DNA of 64,000 bases from Paractinoplanes abujensis (GCF_014204895.1 NZ_JACHMF010000001.1:1116001-1180000), one strand, 5' to 3'; positions 18,301 through 26,956 are shown, numbered from the stretch's first letter. Numbers and translations: made by a program. Notes: a model not told the origin generated them from the sequence alone.

Positions 18301-21300
18301 CCGACGACCCTCTCGTGCGGCGTCGACGTCTCGGTCACCCCGGCCTCGTCGCTGGCCGTCACCTGGACGCTGCCGGTCACCGTGCCCGCGGGCACCACGG
18401 CCCCCAGCCTCACCGGCGGCTGCATCGACCTCGACGACGACGGAACCTGCGCCACCGCCGAGCGGCTCCCGGCGATCGCGATGCGCAAGGCGCTGTCGGC
18501 GGTGCTGGCCCTGAGCGGCACCCCGCCGACGATCGTCCCCGGCAACACCGGCAGCGCGACGATGACCCTGGCCGCGTCCGAGACCCGTACGGGTCTGGTG
18601 ATCGGTCTCGACCCGGCCGGCCTGCCCGCCGGCACCACCGTGACCGGCGCCGTCCTGGGCACCATCGACTGCCAGGTCACCGCGAGCGCCGTCACCTGCC
18701 CGGCCACCACGATCGCGGCCGGTGCCACGGCCGCGCTGACCGTCGCCCTGCGGACCGGCCCGTCCTCGCCGGTCTCGGCGGGCGCCGGCTGGTCGCAACC
18801 GCTCACCGTGACCCAGGGCACCGAGACCCTGACGCTGCACCCGACCGTGGCCAAGATCGGCACCCCGGTCAGCTCCCTGACCGTCGCCCTGGTCGTGCCG
18901 GACGCGGGCACGCTCAAGCCGGGCACCACGGGCGACATGGACGTGACGCTGACCAACCCGGGCCCGTCGGCCAACCCGAACGCGCGGGCCCGGTTCACGG
19001 CGCCGACCGGCACCACGTTCGCCGCCCTGACCGGCGCGGCCGCCACCCTCTGCACGCTCGACTCGCCGACCGAGGTGTCCTGCGGGGCTGCGCTGGGCGT
19101 GGAGTCCAAGAGCTTCACCCTGGGGATCAACGTGCCCGCCAACGCGGACACGGACAACCCGCTGACCGGCGGCTGCGTCGACGCCAACGGGGACGGGTCC
19201 TGCACGGGCGGCGCCGGCGACCGCACCATCCCGGACATCACCCTGGCCAAGCCGTTCGCCAAGCAGGTCCAGCTGGGCATCAACCCGCTGACCGTCGTGC
19301 CGGGCACCTCGGGCACGGCCACCCTGACCGTCGCGCCCGACCGGCCCCTGACCGGCATCAGCGCCACCGTCCCGCTCACCACGCTGCCGCAGGGCCTGAC
19401 CGTGGTCTCGGTGACGGGGCCGGCCGGCTCGGCGGCCACTTGCACCTGGGTCGGCGCGATCACCTGCACCGGCGTCGACGCGACGACGAGCACGACGAAC
19501 CTGGTCACCGTCACGGTCCGGGCCGCGGCCTCGATGACCGCCGGCACGGTCTGGGCGCCCAACCCGGTGACGCTGACCAGCGCGAGCGGGGAGACCGCCC
19601 AGGTGACCGGCACCCTCGTGCGTACGGGGGCCCCGATCACCGGCCTCTCCTTCGACCTGACCGCGCCGGCCGCTCCGGTCGCACCGGGCTCCACGGCGAC
19701 CATCACCGCGACCGCCGCCAACGCCGGCCCGTCCGACGCCTCCGGCCTGGTGGCCCGGCTCCTCGCGCCGACCGGCACCATCTTCGGGCCGCTGACCGGC
19801 CGGGCCGCCACCGACTGCACGCCGGTCGGCACCACTCAGCTCGACTGCCGCACCGACCTGCCCGTGAGCGCGGCCGCGGCCCAGTGGACGGTGCCGGTGC
19901 GCATCCCGGCCAACGCCAGCCCGAACGCCACGATCGGCGGTGGGTGCATCGACCTGAACCGGGACGGCGCCTGCGCCGCCGCCCCGGCGGACTACCCGCT
20001 GCCCGGCATCGCCGTGCGGGCCACCCTGGATCAGGCGGTCACCGCCACGGCCGACAGCCCGGCCATCGTGCCCGGCCGGCACGGCAACGTGACCGTCACC
20101 CTGTCGGCGACCCGGGCCGCCTCCGGCGTCACCGTGACGATCCCGGTCAGCGGTCTGCCGTCCGGGGTCACGGTCGCGCCGGCCCAGTCGACCAGCGGCA
20201 CCTGCGCGGCCGCGGTGGCGGGCGCGATCACCTGCACCGGCGTCAGCGTGGCGTCCGGCGGCACCACCACGATCACGCTGGGCGCCGACGTCGCGGCGGG
20301 CGCCACGCCCGGCCAGCCGCCCTGGAAGCCCACGCTGACCCTCGTCGAGGCCGGGGTGACCGCGGCCAAGGCGGTCACCTCCACACTGGTCGGTGCGGCC
20401 GACGCCAAGCCGGTCGTGTCGTTCACCGTTCCGGCCGCCCAGTCGCTGCGGCCCGGTGACTCCGGTGCGGTCCAGGTGACCGTGACCAACCAGGGCACCT
20501 CGGTGGCCAAGGACGTGCACTACATGTTCCGCGCGCCGTCCGGCACGACGTTCCAGCCGCCGACCGGCACGACCGCGAGCCTGTGCACCCGCAACGTGGC
20601 CGGCACCGTGGCCGACTGCACCGTCACCGTCGGCGGCAGCGCGAAGGTGCAGTTCCCGCTCCCGCTGCTGGTGTCGCCGACCGCGGACCCGGCCAGCCCG
20701 GTCACCGGCGGCTGCGCCGACGTCAACCTCGACAACAGCTGCGGCGGCGGCTCGGACGTCGCGGTCCCGGCCATCCAGCTCGGTCAGCCGGCCGGTCAGC
20801 TGGTCATCTCGGGCACGCCGGGCACGGTCACGCCGGGCAGCACGGCGACGGGTCAGGTGCGGGTCACCTCGGCCGGCCCGATCACCGGGGCCACGGTCGT
20901 CGTGCCGCTGAGCAGCCTGCCGACCGGCTTCACGGTCACCGGCGCGACCGGACCGGGCAGCGCCTTCTGCACGGTCAGCACGACCGAGGTCCGCTGCACG
21001 GGCGTCGCCCTGAGCACCGGCACCACGACCGCCGTCACGATCACGACCCGCGTCGCGGCCACCGTCGCGCCCGGCGTGGCCTGGCGGGCCACCGGCGTCA
21101 CGGTGACGGCCGGGTCGGACTCGGCCACCGGGGCCGCCGACATCGCCACCAGCGGCGCCCGCGTCGCGGCGGTGACGTTCCGTACGACCAACGCCGGCGC
21201 CACGGTCAAGCCCGGCGAGACGACCTCGATGTCGGTGGTGGCCACCAACGCCGGGCCGTCCGACGCGGTCCGCAAGACGGTGACCGTGACGGCGCCCGCC

Positions 21301-23067
21301 AACACCACGTTCGGCCCGCTCACCGGCACCGCGGCCCAGGACTGCGTGATCTCCGGCTCGACCGCGACCTGCACCTACGACTTGGACGCCAACCGGTCCA
21401 GGACGTACACCGTGCCGCTGGTGGTCTCGAGCTCCGTCAAGAACGGCGACACGCTGACCGGTGCCTGCACGACGGCCGACGGCACCAGGACCTGCGGGCC
21501 CGACCTGACCGTGTCGGTCGACAACACGCCGGCCAACCCGTCGATCAGCCGGACCGGCACGCTGTCGCTGGACAGCGCGGTCGTCGCGGCCGGCGCGTCC
21601 GGCGCCGCGACCGTCCGGTTCTCGGCGACCACCGCGCACACCGGCCTCACCCTGACGGTGCCGCTGGGCTCGCTGCCCGACACCTTCACCGTCAGGACGG
21701 CCACGGTCGACGGCGCCGCCTGCACGGTGGACGCGTCCGCGATCACCTGCACCGGCGTCGACCTGGTGGCCGGGCAGCCCAAGACGCTCTCGATCGGCGT
21801 CGACGTGGCGGCCACGGCGGCGGCCACCGCGGCCTGGACGGCCACCGGCATCACGCTGGCCGACCCCAAGGACGCCGACGACAAGCTGACCGCGAGCGGG
21901 CTGCTGGTCAGCGCCTCCCGCAAGTCGTACTCGGTCGGGGTCACGTTCGGCAGCCCGTCGAACACCGCGCCGCTGCCGGGCCAGACCACGACGCTGCCGA
22001 TCACGTTCACCAACGCCGGGCCGGACGATGCGGCCGAGTACTCGACGACCATCAAACTGCCCGCCAACTCCACCGCGGGCACGCTGCCGGCCGGTTGTGC
22101 GGCCGGGACCGACGTCCGGACGATCGTCTGCACGGTCACGCTGAAGGCCGGTGAGTCCCGGCTGATCCAGGTGCCCATCGTGGTCGGTGGCGACCTCAAC
22201 GGCGGCGAGACGCTCACCGGCGGCTGCATCGACGGGGTGCTCGGCACCGATCCGACGCCCGACGGGGAGTGCGGCGGCGACGCCGACGTGTCGATCCCGG
22301 AGTTCACGCTGGGCCGCTACAAGGTCAACCTGGCCGTCACGTACAACGAGCCGGCCGTGACCGTGGGCCCGGACGCCACCGGCGTCGTCGTGCGGATCCC
22401 GTACACCAACGAGGGCACCGACACCGCCGACAACGTGCAGTTCACCATCGTGCCGCCGCCCGGCGTGGTGGTGCGGGCGGCCGCGATCGAGCTCGAGGAC
22501 ACCACGGTCTCCGAGGGCGTCGTCCAGGCCGCGGACGAGGCCCAGGCCATCGCGGCCGAATGCGTCGCGGCCGGGGGGAACGCCGCTTCCAACGCGGTCG
22601 TCTGCACGGCACCCGACGCGGCCGGCCTCGACGGCAACAGCCTGCTGCTGACCATCGACGGGTCGAACAGCAAGAAGTCGGGCACCCAGGCCATGCAGGT
22701 CACGATCAGCACGACCAGCGCCGACGGCAACGCGCAGGACAACACGGTGTCCGTCATGCTCAAGCTGACCGCCAAGGCCGCGAGTGGTGGCACCGACGGC
22801 GGCAACGGTGACGGCGGCAACGGTGACGGCGACGACGGCAAGAAGCCCGGCGGTGGCAAGCTGCCCACCACCGGCGCCCAGATCGCCGGCACCGCCCTGG
22901 TCTCGCTCATGCTGATCGTCGCCGGCGCCACCCTGCTGCTGGCGATGCGGGAGAGCCGGCCCGCGGGCGCCGGGCCGGTCCGGATTCCCGTACGGATCCC
23001 GGACCACACGCCGCGGCACGAGCGGCCCGGGATCCTCCGCCGCCGGCGGCGCCGGCCACCCGCATAG
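12400..23067 (+). CDS. Giant repeat-built cell-wall-anchored surface protein
   Basis: 3,555 residues. A Sec signal peptide (VKRFAAVIVLALALTVLW, cleavage near ARA-AAG) precedes a roughly 200-residue N-terminal domain reminiscent of choice-of-anchor-type modules. About eleven units of about 255 residues follow. Each pairs a Thr/Ala-rich beta domain (GPSDA..., GTTFGTL) ending in a TGGCVDLDGTPGC-like loop with a second one (VTPGS, TIPLAALPAGLTV, ITCTGV, WTASGI). The C-terminus has a Gly/Asp linker, LPTTG (residues 3488-3492), a hydrophobic segment and an unusually long basic tail of about 40 residues. This is the sortase sorting-signal layout, so it is probably an adhesin or stalk on the cell surface. 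No sortase gene is adjacent. The start is GTG. Confidence 0.9.
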   Translation: MLSLRSIPVKRFAAVIVLALALTVLWNPSSARAAAGPITTSAQGARVNIGLLGILGVPSITLGLPAQQSWTTGGSTATKTDLGVDLLPGVNIIKVGAITATAQPATGGGRAQADVAGLNLLGVAGPADALNLGAIKTQCQMTSTGITGQTDIASLKVLGATVNPDVNLDLGNLLSGIATGWIDHRTADWNSSSGRLDYTIRAVDLKLLKGQGPLNMIANGDVVIAESVCSGIVKLGSVATKPVNLVPGNTATPQVTVQNTGDIAAPNTTITIPAPPAGYTVGTPTVTGSNGTGSCSVGANGVVTCTNVTVPGGGTVTVNLPVTLGATATNAADWSPTAGTITAVSTPVTGSSTVIPASGSGSLVAAQPAASTGGSITVGTPSVLTAGKTATTAITVANQGPSTATTTVTVPIGNAPAGVTVTSAKVGSTPCSVTTSAITCSGVSVPAGGTATINVATAATLAAVPGTVWTLQGMTANLNGTPIGGQGKFLTVGDPDVNLAGGVSITPANGIPGGGTATATVRVANSGGIAANPTTITLPAPPAGYTVGTVTTSNGTGTCTTTTVVRCTGVNIPSGSANAVTLSIPLTLAADVTANWAAAAGSEISAAFTDASGTATGTATGTIINVTPRSALGITATGPAGNTVNPGQTTSMAVNVYNQGPSDARNSDFVVVAPPNTTFGTLTAPTSNLCTNLTSTTLQCRISMGAGDPAVGLTLPLVVSAAAAPATPITGGCVSLDNDSACDGPTDKALPAINLRTPLSSRLTTGTDAATITPGTSGTGKLTLTSTQAETGVTVTIPTTGLPTGFSAGQATVAGGAGTCTTGAGAITCTGVTLTAGQAKDISVPITVASGVIPPQAWTPSGIVIATGDEQVTRSGSLAGTGTGDYTLVAPALIVPTDGTVEPGGTTSMQVAVKNNGPSDATNATFSVRAPAGTTFGTLSAPATPMCTLASSTVVTCTTTLAANAVTPTLTLPLQVGANTDPDKTVTGGCVDLDGTPGCAASDTSIPSFQLKVPFSVQATVTADRADVTPGSTATATLRVAAPHNDLSGVKVTIPLAALPAGLTVTGQTPAGCTRNATAVTCTGLAITKGTTADIGLTVAATSSSTAGTAWTASGIKVESGPDSITSNQELARVGAAQPVLTAAITLPPGTLLPGGTGNLDVAVSNTGFSDAKGAPVTVTAPLGAHFNPLNGATATTCTLSSDSRTATCSVDLAAGAPAVGLSFPLRVDATAAPGSTLTGGCVDLDGQPGCSATADKAIASITVGTPLQRRLTVTTTPAALTPGQNDTAQLTIKSTTTESGLTVTIPTTDLPAGVTASSATVPGGTCTVNASVIVCSPVNLPTAGQTVSVTLNTASLPSTLPGTWTAAGITVAKGTDTATASGDLAVVGQPQAAVTADATVPADGTVSAGGNADITVKVSNGGPSNATPATFVVRAPTGTTFAALPPNTASVCIVGPATVASCTVNLAANADTGNLIFPVVVPASADPFATISGGCVDLDGTAACAANDKVIPAITLKVPFDRRAAISATPATVTPGASATVKVRATALNPGDDLSTVTLTVPLAGLPAGLTVGTPSPGGCAKSGASPDTVVCSVPTISSGTPFEVSLPVSAAASMPAGTTWTATGIRLASGGESVTANRALATTGAGTFALNPTVTMPSGSIEPGGAASIGISLNNPGPSNATSAKIAYIAPDGTTFGTPTGPLAAGCTLVSPTRISCDTNLAGGATSTLTLPIVIDPSADPSKPVTGGCVDGNADGYCTSDPADQAFGSFALTVPFTQRVTVTTTPATVAPGAASGTTDILVSNSGNTALNGLTVTVPLPPVGSGVTLTPPVTCTISGSDITCTNVSVTGSGTTTIPITVDVAAGTPVTTAYAATVSVSDGTAANTVSTRRVLAGAGAPAYTLAAQLTGPPADTVLPGTTAEFTAVITNGGNPAALTAPVTITAPTGTTFGTLTGAAATACTAVNPTTLSCGVDVSVTPASSLAVTWTLPVTVPAGTTAPSLTGGCIDLDDDGTCATAERLPAIAMRKALSAVLALSGTPPTIVPGNTGSATMTLAASETRTGLVIGLDPAGLPAGTTVTGAVLGTIDCQVTASAVTCPATTIAAGATAALTVALRTGPSSPVSAGAGWSQPLTVTQGTETLTLHPTVAKIGTPVSSLTVALVVPDAGTLKPGTTGDMDVTLTNPGPSANPNARARFTAPTGTTFAALTGAAATLCTLDSPTEVSCGAALGVESKSFTLGINVPANADTDNPLTGGCVDANGDGSCTGGAGDRTIPDITLAKPFAKQVQLGINPLTVVPGTSGTATLTVAPDRPLTGISATVPLTTLPQGLTVVSVTGPAGSAATCTWVGAITCTGVDATTSTTNLVTVTVRAAASMTAGTVWAPNPVTLTSASGETAQVTGTLVRTGAPITGLSFDLTAPAAPVAPGSTATITATAANAGPSDASGLVARLLAPTGTIFGPLTGRAATDCTPVGTTQLDCRTDLPVSAAAAQWTVPVRIPANASPNATIGGGCIDLNRDGACAAAPADYPLPGIAVRATLDQAVTATADSPAIVPGRHGNVTVTLSATRAASGVTVTIPVSGLPSGVTVAPAQSTSGTCAAAVAGAITCTGVSVASGGTTTITLGADVAAGATPGQPPWKPTLTLVEAGVTAAKAVTSTLVGAADAKPVVSFTVPAAQSLRPGDSGAVQVTVTNQGTSVAKDVHYMFRAPSGTTFQPPTGTTASLCTRNVAGTVADCTVTVGGSAKVQFPLPLLVSPTADPASPVTGGCADVNLDNSCGGGSDVAVPAIQLGQPAGQLVISGTPGTVTPGSTATGQVRVTSAGPITGATVVVPLSSLPTGFTVTGATGPGSAFCTVSTTEVRCTGVALSTGTTTAVTITTRVAATVAPGVAWRATGVTVTAGSDSATGAADIATSGARVAAVTFRTTNAGATVKPGETTSMSVVATNAGPSDAVRKTVTVTAPANTTFGPLTGTAAQDCVISGSTATCTYDLDANRSRTYTVPLVVSSSVKNGDTLTGACTTADGTRTCGPDLTVSVDNTPANPSISRTGTLSLDSAVVAAGASGAATVRFSATTAHTGLTLTVPLGSLPDTFTVRTATVDGAACTVDASAITCTGVDLVAGQPKTLSIGVDVAATAAATAAWTATGITLADPKDADDKLTASGLLVSASRKSYSVGVTFGSPSNTAPLPGQTTTLPITFTNAGPDDAAEYSTTIKLPANSTAGTLPAGCAAGTDVRTIVCTVTLKAGESRLIQVPIVVGGDLNGGETLTGGCIDGVLGTDPTPDGECGGDADVSIPEFTLGRYKVNLAVTYNEPAVTVGPDATGVVVRIPYTNEGTDTADNVQFTIVPPPGVVVRAAAIELEDTTVSEGVVQAADEAQAIAAECVAAGGNAASNAVVCTAPDAAGLDGNSLLLTIDGSNSKKSGTQAMQVTISTTSADGNAQDNTVSVMLKLTAKAASGGTDGGNGDGGNGDGDDGKKPGGGKLPTTGAQIAGTALVSLMLIVAGATLLLAMRESRPAGAGPVRIPVRIPDHTPRHERPGILRRRRRRPPA
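14587..22260 (+). repeat. Eleven ~765-bp coding repeats in the surface protein gene
   Basis: The Gly-Gly-Cys (once Gly-Ala-Cys) landmark of each unit occurs near 14587, 15355, 16111, 16873, 17638, 18409, 19162, 19933, 20701, 21457 and 22213, a spacing of 753-771 bp. Each landmark is followed within 7-14 residues by a second Cys, and the loop between is often Asp/Asn/Gly-rich (for example DLDDDGTC, DANGDGSC, DLNRDGAC). Units are diverged rather than identical, so the array is old. Confidence 0.85.
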
Positions 23068-23076
23068 TCGTCACGC

Positions 23077-23118
23077 CACGAACGGCCGTGCCCGTCAGCT
23101 CGGGTACGGCCATTCGTG
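23077..23118. terminator. Bidirectional terminator between convergent genes
   Basis: An 18-bp inverted repeat: CACGAACGGCCGTGCCCG (23077-23094) pairs with CGGGTACGGCCATTCGTG (23101-23118), with two mismatches or wobbles and a 6-nt loop. It lies between the surface protein stop and the end of the convergent ligase gene, and overlaps the last codons of that gene. There is no clear U-tract. Confidence 0.75.
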
Positions 23119-24573
23119 CACGGGCCGGTTCTCGTGCATCAACGGCAGGTAGCGCCGCAGCATCTCGTGCAGCGCGGCCTGCCGGTCCAGGCCGTCGGCC
23201 TCCAGCGCGTGCAGGGTCTTCACCTGCCAGTCGGCGCCGTTGCGATGGGTCAGGCAGCGCTGCTCGATGATGCCGAGCAGGCGGTCCCGTTCGCCCTGCG
23301 AGACGCCCCACCGTTCGAGCCCCTGATGGGCCATCGGCAGCAGCCGCCGCAGCACCAGCTCGGTGACCTGAATGAACCCCATGCCGGGCCAGAACACCGT
23401 GGCGTCGATGCCGTGCCGGGCGCCGGCGTGGAAGTTCTCCTCGGCCGCGCTGAAACTCATCTGCGTCCACAACGGACGCTCCGCTTCGGCCAGCGTACGG
23501 ATGAGCCCGTAGTAGAACGCCGCGTTGGCCATCGTGTCCACCACGGTCGGCCCGGCCGGCAGCACCCGGTTCTCCACCCGCAGGTGCGGCCGGCCCTTGA
23601 CGACGTCATAGATCGGCCGGTTCCAGCGATACACCGTGCCGTTGTGCAGCCGCAGCTCGCTCAGCTGCGGGATCTCACCCCGCTCGAGCAGTTCGGCCGG
23701 GTCGGCGTCGTCGCAGATCGGCAACAGTGCGGGGAAATAGCGAACGTTCTCCTCGAACAGGTCGAAGACGCTCGTGATCCAGCGTTCCCCGAACCACACC
23801 CGAGGCCGTACGCCCTGCGCCCTGATCTCCTCCGAGCGGGTGTCGGTGGCCTGCTCGAACAGCGGGATCCGGGTCTCGCGCCACAACTCGCGGCCGAACA
23901 GCAGCGGCGAGTTCGCCCCCAGGGCCACCTGCACGCCCGCGATCACTTGGGCCGCGTTCCAGTACGCGGCGAACTGGGCCGGGCTGACCTGGAGGTGGAA
24001 CTGGGTGCTGGTGCAGGCCGACTCGGGTGCGATCGTGTCGGTCGTGACAGCCAGCCGGTCCACGCCGTCGATGCGGATGTCGAGGTCCTCGCCCCGGGCC
24101 GCGAAGATCTGCTCATTGAGCAGCTTGTAGCGCGGGTTGGCCGAGAGCGCCTCGTCGGTCATGTGCTCGCGCCGCAACGTGGGCAGGATGCCGATCATGA
24201 CCGTGTGCGCGCCGACCGTACGGGAATGCTTTTCGGCGTTGTTGAGACTGGCCCGCAGGGTGCGCTCGAGGTCGGCGTTCTCGTCGCCGGCCAGCCGCCG
24301 TGGCGGCACATTGATCTCGATGTTGAACTGTCCCAGCTCGGTCTGAAAATCGGGATCGGCGATCGCGCCCAGCACCTCCGCGTTGCGCATCGCCGGATCG
24401 CAGTTCTCGTCGACCAAGTTGAGCTCGATCTCCATGCCGGTCAGCGGCCGTTCGAAGTCGAACCGCGACTCGCGCAACATCGCCGCGAACACGTCCAGGC
24501 TCCGGCGGATCTTGTGCCGATACCTGGCGCGGTCCTCGCGGGTGAAGTTGGCCTGCTCGACGTCCTCGCCCAC
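23095..24573 (-). CDS. Glutamate-cysteine ligase family protein (GCS2 type)
   Basis: 492 residues. Family blocks include LTGMEIELNLVD near residue 45, FNIEINVPPR, HTVMIGILPTL, SACTSTQFHLQVSP, ALGANSPLLFGRELWRETR, EENVRYFPALLP, GTVYRWNRPIYD and HLRVENRVLPAGPTVVDTMAN. This matches ATP-dependent carboxylate-amine ligases that make gamma-glutamylcysteine or similar amides. Actinomycetes use mycothiol as main thiol, so the product here is uncertain; an ergothioneine-type or other gamma-glutamyl role is possible, but no egt genes are adjacent. GTG 24573 is preferred because AGAGGTGG lies 8 nt upstream. Confidence 0.85.
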   Translation of the reverse strand: MGEDVEQANFTREDRARYRHKIRRSLDVFAAMLRESRFDFERPLTGMEIELNLVDENCDPAMRNAEVLGAIADPDFQTELGQFNIEINVPPRRLAGDENADLERTLRASLNNAEKHSRTVGAHTVMIGILPTLRREHMTDEALSANPRYKLLNEQIFAARGEDLDIRIDGVDRLAVTTDTIAPESACTSTQFHLQVSPAQFAAYWNAAQVIAGVQVALGANSPLLFGRELWRETRIPLFEQATDTRSEEIRAQGVRPRVWFGERWITSVFDLFEENVRYFPALLPICDDADPAELLERGEIPQLSELRLHNGTVYRWNRPIYDVVKGRPHLRVENRVLPAGPTVVDTMANAAFYYGLIRTLAEAERPLWTQMSFSAAEENFHAGARHGIDATVFWPGMGFIQVTELVLRRLLPMAHQGLERWGVSQGERDRLLGIIEQRCLTHRNGADWQVKTLHALEADGLDRQAALHEMLRRYLPLMHENRPVHEWPYPS

Positions 24574-24779
24574 GGCACACCACCTCTCAGATCTGGTTCT
24601 CAAACTCGCACAGCCCGGCGTGTCGCGCCAGACGACCCCAAAGCCTGAGATCGCACGTGGTGTGTCTCTCAAGTCTGTCGATATAGGCCAGGGTGACGCC
24701 GGCGAACACGATCGCAGCGGTACCCTGCCGTACCGGATTTCATCCGGATCGGCACCCTGGGGAGGGCAAGATCTTGAAC

Positions 24780-26111
24780 ATGCGGCGCTTGCTGATCGGC
24801 GTCGTGGTGGCTGCGGTCCTGTCCACGGTCCTGACGGTGACGTGGATGGCGCTCGGCCCGCTGCGATCGTCCACGCCGTCGCCGCAAGCCTCCGCGCAGG
24901 CCGCGCCGGCGTTCGCGGGCACCGCCCCCGTGGCGTCCGGCCCCGAGTGGTCGACCGCGTGGGCGGCCGCGCCCGCGGCGGCGAACTTCCAGCGCCCGTT
25001 GGGTCACACGGTTCGCAACATCGTGCACACCACGATCGGCGGCCCCCACGTCCGCATCCGGCTGAGCAACCGCTTCGGTGCCGCGCCGGTCCGGTTCGGC
25101 CACGTCACCGTCGCGCTCTCGGCCCACTCGGGCGGCCGCCGCGACGGCACCAACAACCCCTCCGACGGTACGGCGGTGCAGGGCACGCTACGCGACGTGA
25201 CCTTCGGCGGCCGGGGCGACGCCACCGTGCCGCCCGGCGGCGACGTCCTGAGCGACTCCCTGGCCCTCGACATCCCGGCCGACGCCGACCTGCTGGTCTC
25301 GGTCTGGACCCCGGTCAAACCGGCCGCCTCCACCTACCACGCCGACGCCAAGCAGCTCTCCTTCGTCAGCCCCGACACGCTGGACCGCGCCGGCGATCTG
25401 GCCAGTACTGCCTTCACGCGGGGCGCCACGGCCTGGTTCTACGTCACCGCCGTCGAAGTGACCGGCGCGCCCGGCACCATCGTGACCCTGGGCGACTCGA
25501 TCACCGACGGCGCGCGGTCCACGGCCGGGCTCAACCACCGCTGGCCCGACCTGCTGGCCGCCCGGCTGGCCGCGAACGGGGCCCCGGCCTACGGCGTGGC
25601 CAACGCGGGGCTCGCGGGCAACCGGATCCTGCTCGACGCCCAGTACCCGCGATACCGGGTCAACTCGGTGGCCGGCCGGTCGGCGCAGGCCCGGTTCGCC
25701 GAGGACGTGCTCGAACGGGCCGGGGCGCGCACGCTGATCGTGTTCGCCGGCATCAACGACATCATGCAGCCGCCCCGCCAGACCGACGCCAAACAGATCA
25801 CGGCCGGGCTGACCCACCTGGCCACCCGGGCCCGGGCCCAGGGTCTGCGCGTGATCGTCTGCACGATCACCCCGTGGAAGGGCTACCCGGCCTACACCCC
25901 CGCCCTCGACCAGGTGCGGCTGCGGGTCAACACCTGGATTCGCGGTGGTGGCGGCGGTGCCTTCGACGCGATGGCCGATTTCGACCAGGCGCTGCGCGAC
26001 CCGGCCGACCCGCTGCGCCTCAACCCGCAGTTCGACGGCGGCGACCACCTGCACCCCAACGACGGCGGCATGCTGGCCTTGGCCAACGCCGTGCCGCTGG
26101 ACAAGCTCTAA
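24780..26111 (+). CDS. Exported SGNH/GDSL-family esterase
   Basis: 443 residues. The N-terminal RRLLIGVVVAAVLSTVLTVTW is a signal peptide or anchor. A jelly-roll-like stretch (about residues 55-225) precedes the SGNH domain, which has block I VTLGDSITDG (nucleophile Ser), block III FAGINDIMQP and block V GDHLHPNDGG. Similar actinobacterial enzymes are secreted lipases or carbohydrate esterases. The ATG at 24780 was taken by convention, but the GGGAGG run at 24760-24765 sits 8 nt from an in-frame TTG at 24774, so TTG may be the true start. Its stop overlaps the convergent gene at 26108. Confidence 0.85.
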   Translation: MRRLLIGVVVAAVLSTVLTVTWMALGPLRSSTPSPQASAQAAPAFAGTAPVASGPEWSTAWAAAPAAANFQRPLGHTVRNIVHTTIGGPHVRIRLSNRFGAAPVRFGHVTVALSAHSGGRRDGTNNPSDGTAVQGTLRDVTFGGRGDATVPPGGDVLSDSLALDIPADADLLVSVWTPVKPAASTYHADAKQLSFVSPDTLDRAGDLASTAFTRGATAWFYVTAVEVTGAPGTIVTLGDSITDGARSTAGLNHRWPDLLAARLAANGAPAYGVANAGLAGNRILLDAQYPRYRVNSVAGRSAQARFAEDVLERAGARTLIVFAGINDIMQPPRQTDAKQITAGLTHLATRARAQGLRVIVCTITPWKGYPAYTPALDQVRLRVNTWIRGGGGGAFDAMADFDQALRDPADPLRLNPQFDGGDHLHPNDGGMLALANAVPLDKL

Positions 26112-26629
26112 CGCATCACCGCGCCGGCCAGCGCGATCACGATGGCCACGCCGAGCGCGGCCTGCAGGAGCAGGGCCGGGCCGAGGTGCGACCACATGGT
26201 CGGGATGCGCGGGGTGAGCGGCTGCATGGTCGTCAGGTTGACCAGGCTGACCAGCCGCACCGGCAGCGTGACGTCCTTCTGCGGTACGGTCCTGAGCTGC
26301 ACGAGGTCGCCGCGGTGCAGGGCCGACTGGGGTAACTGCCCGTGCATCTCGACCTCGTAGGTCTGGCCCAGGTCGTCGCGCACCCGCACCGGCGTCACGA
26401 GGAACTCGGGACCCTTCTTGAGCTCCTTGAAGCTGCGCCGGCCGGGCTTCATGCGCAGCATCGCGGCGATCAGCTGAAGCACACCGGCGGCCAGGAAGAC
26501 GGCCATGACCAGCGGTTGCCCGATGCGGACCTCGCGCGTGTACGAGGTCTGGTAACCGGCGAACCGCCCGGTGATGACAGGGCCGACGTGCCGGAGGATC
26601 TGCTCGCGGTGCAGGTCGACGTCATCCAT
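26108..26629 (-). CDS. Small membrane protein of unknown function with two TM segments
   Basis: 173 residues. One membrane segment lies near residues 39-58 (PLVMAVFLAAGVLQLIAAML) and one at the C-terminus (LGPALLLQAALGVAIVIALAG). Between them is a roughly 80-residue soluble domain rich in beta-prone segments (PEFLVTPVRVRDDLGQTYEV, HRGDLVQLRTVPQKDV), possibly OB-like. The start has a near-perfect ribosome binding site (GGAGGTGATT 3 nt before ATG). I do not recognise the family. It ends tail to tail with the esterase gene. Confidence 0.75.
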   Translation of the reverse strand: MDDVDLHREQILRHVGPVITGRFAGYQTSYTREVRIGQPLVMAVFLAAGVLQLIAAMLRMKPGRRSFKELKKGPEFLVTPVRVRDDLGQTYEVEMHGQLPQSALHRGDLVQLRTVPQKDVTLPVRLVSLVNLTTMQPLTPRIPTMWSHLGPALLLQAALGVAIVIALAGAVMR

Positions 26630-26956
26630 GCGAATCACCTCCATGAGGGGTTCTCACATCGTACGGAGAGTCATGTCCTACGCACCGTGAGTGAATATGT
26701 GAGAACGGTAAGCGGGCGCCCGGCCTGCGGAGACGGGTTTGCCGGTTCTTCCCCTCCGTGCCGATCCTCACCGCACGGCACGTCCCCGTTAACCCCAGAT
26801 TCACCAGCCCGTACGGGATAGGGGGTCGGTGCAGGTTGCTCGTTAGCCACCCCTGTCGCCGAAAAGCTGAAAAGCGCGCGAATAGGCACCAATCGGCGGT
26901 GAACTTGTTTCGGGTCCCGCGCGGCGGTCGCACGGCGAACTGAGGGGGCGGTCGAG
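26630..26956. other. Divergent promoter region upstream of the disordered-protein gene
   Basis: 327 bp between divergent starts, with reduced GC at 26640-26710 and 26860-26920. It must hold promoters for both genes. I looked for SigB-type (GTTT-N14-16-GGGTA) promoters and for c-di-AMP and c-di-GMP riboswitch cores on both strands and saw none convincing. The minus strand carries GGTGAATC and CCGGCAAACCCG fragments, but not the rest of either aptamer. Confidence 0.4.

Noticed and set aside
17944..23019. Second very long minus-strand frame (about 1,690 codons)
   Set aside because: Same cause: antisense to the surface protein repeats, low-complexity composition, no ribosome site or domain.
26640..26956. 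Possible c-di-AMP or c-di-GMP riboswitch on the minus strand (GGTGAATC, CCGGCAAACCCG)
   Set aside because: Only isolated fragments match; the other conserved aptamer blocks are missing and the order does not fit either class.
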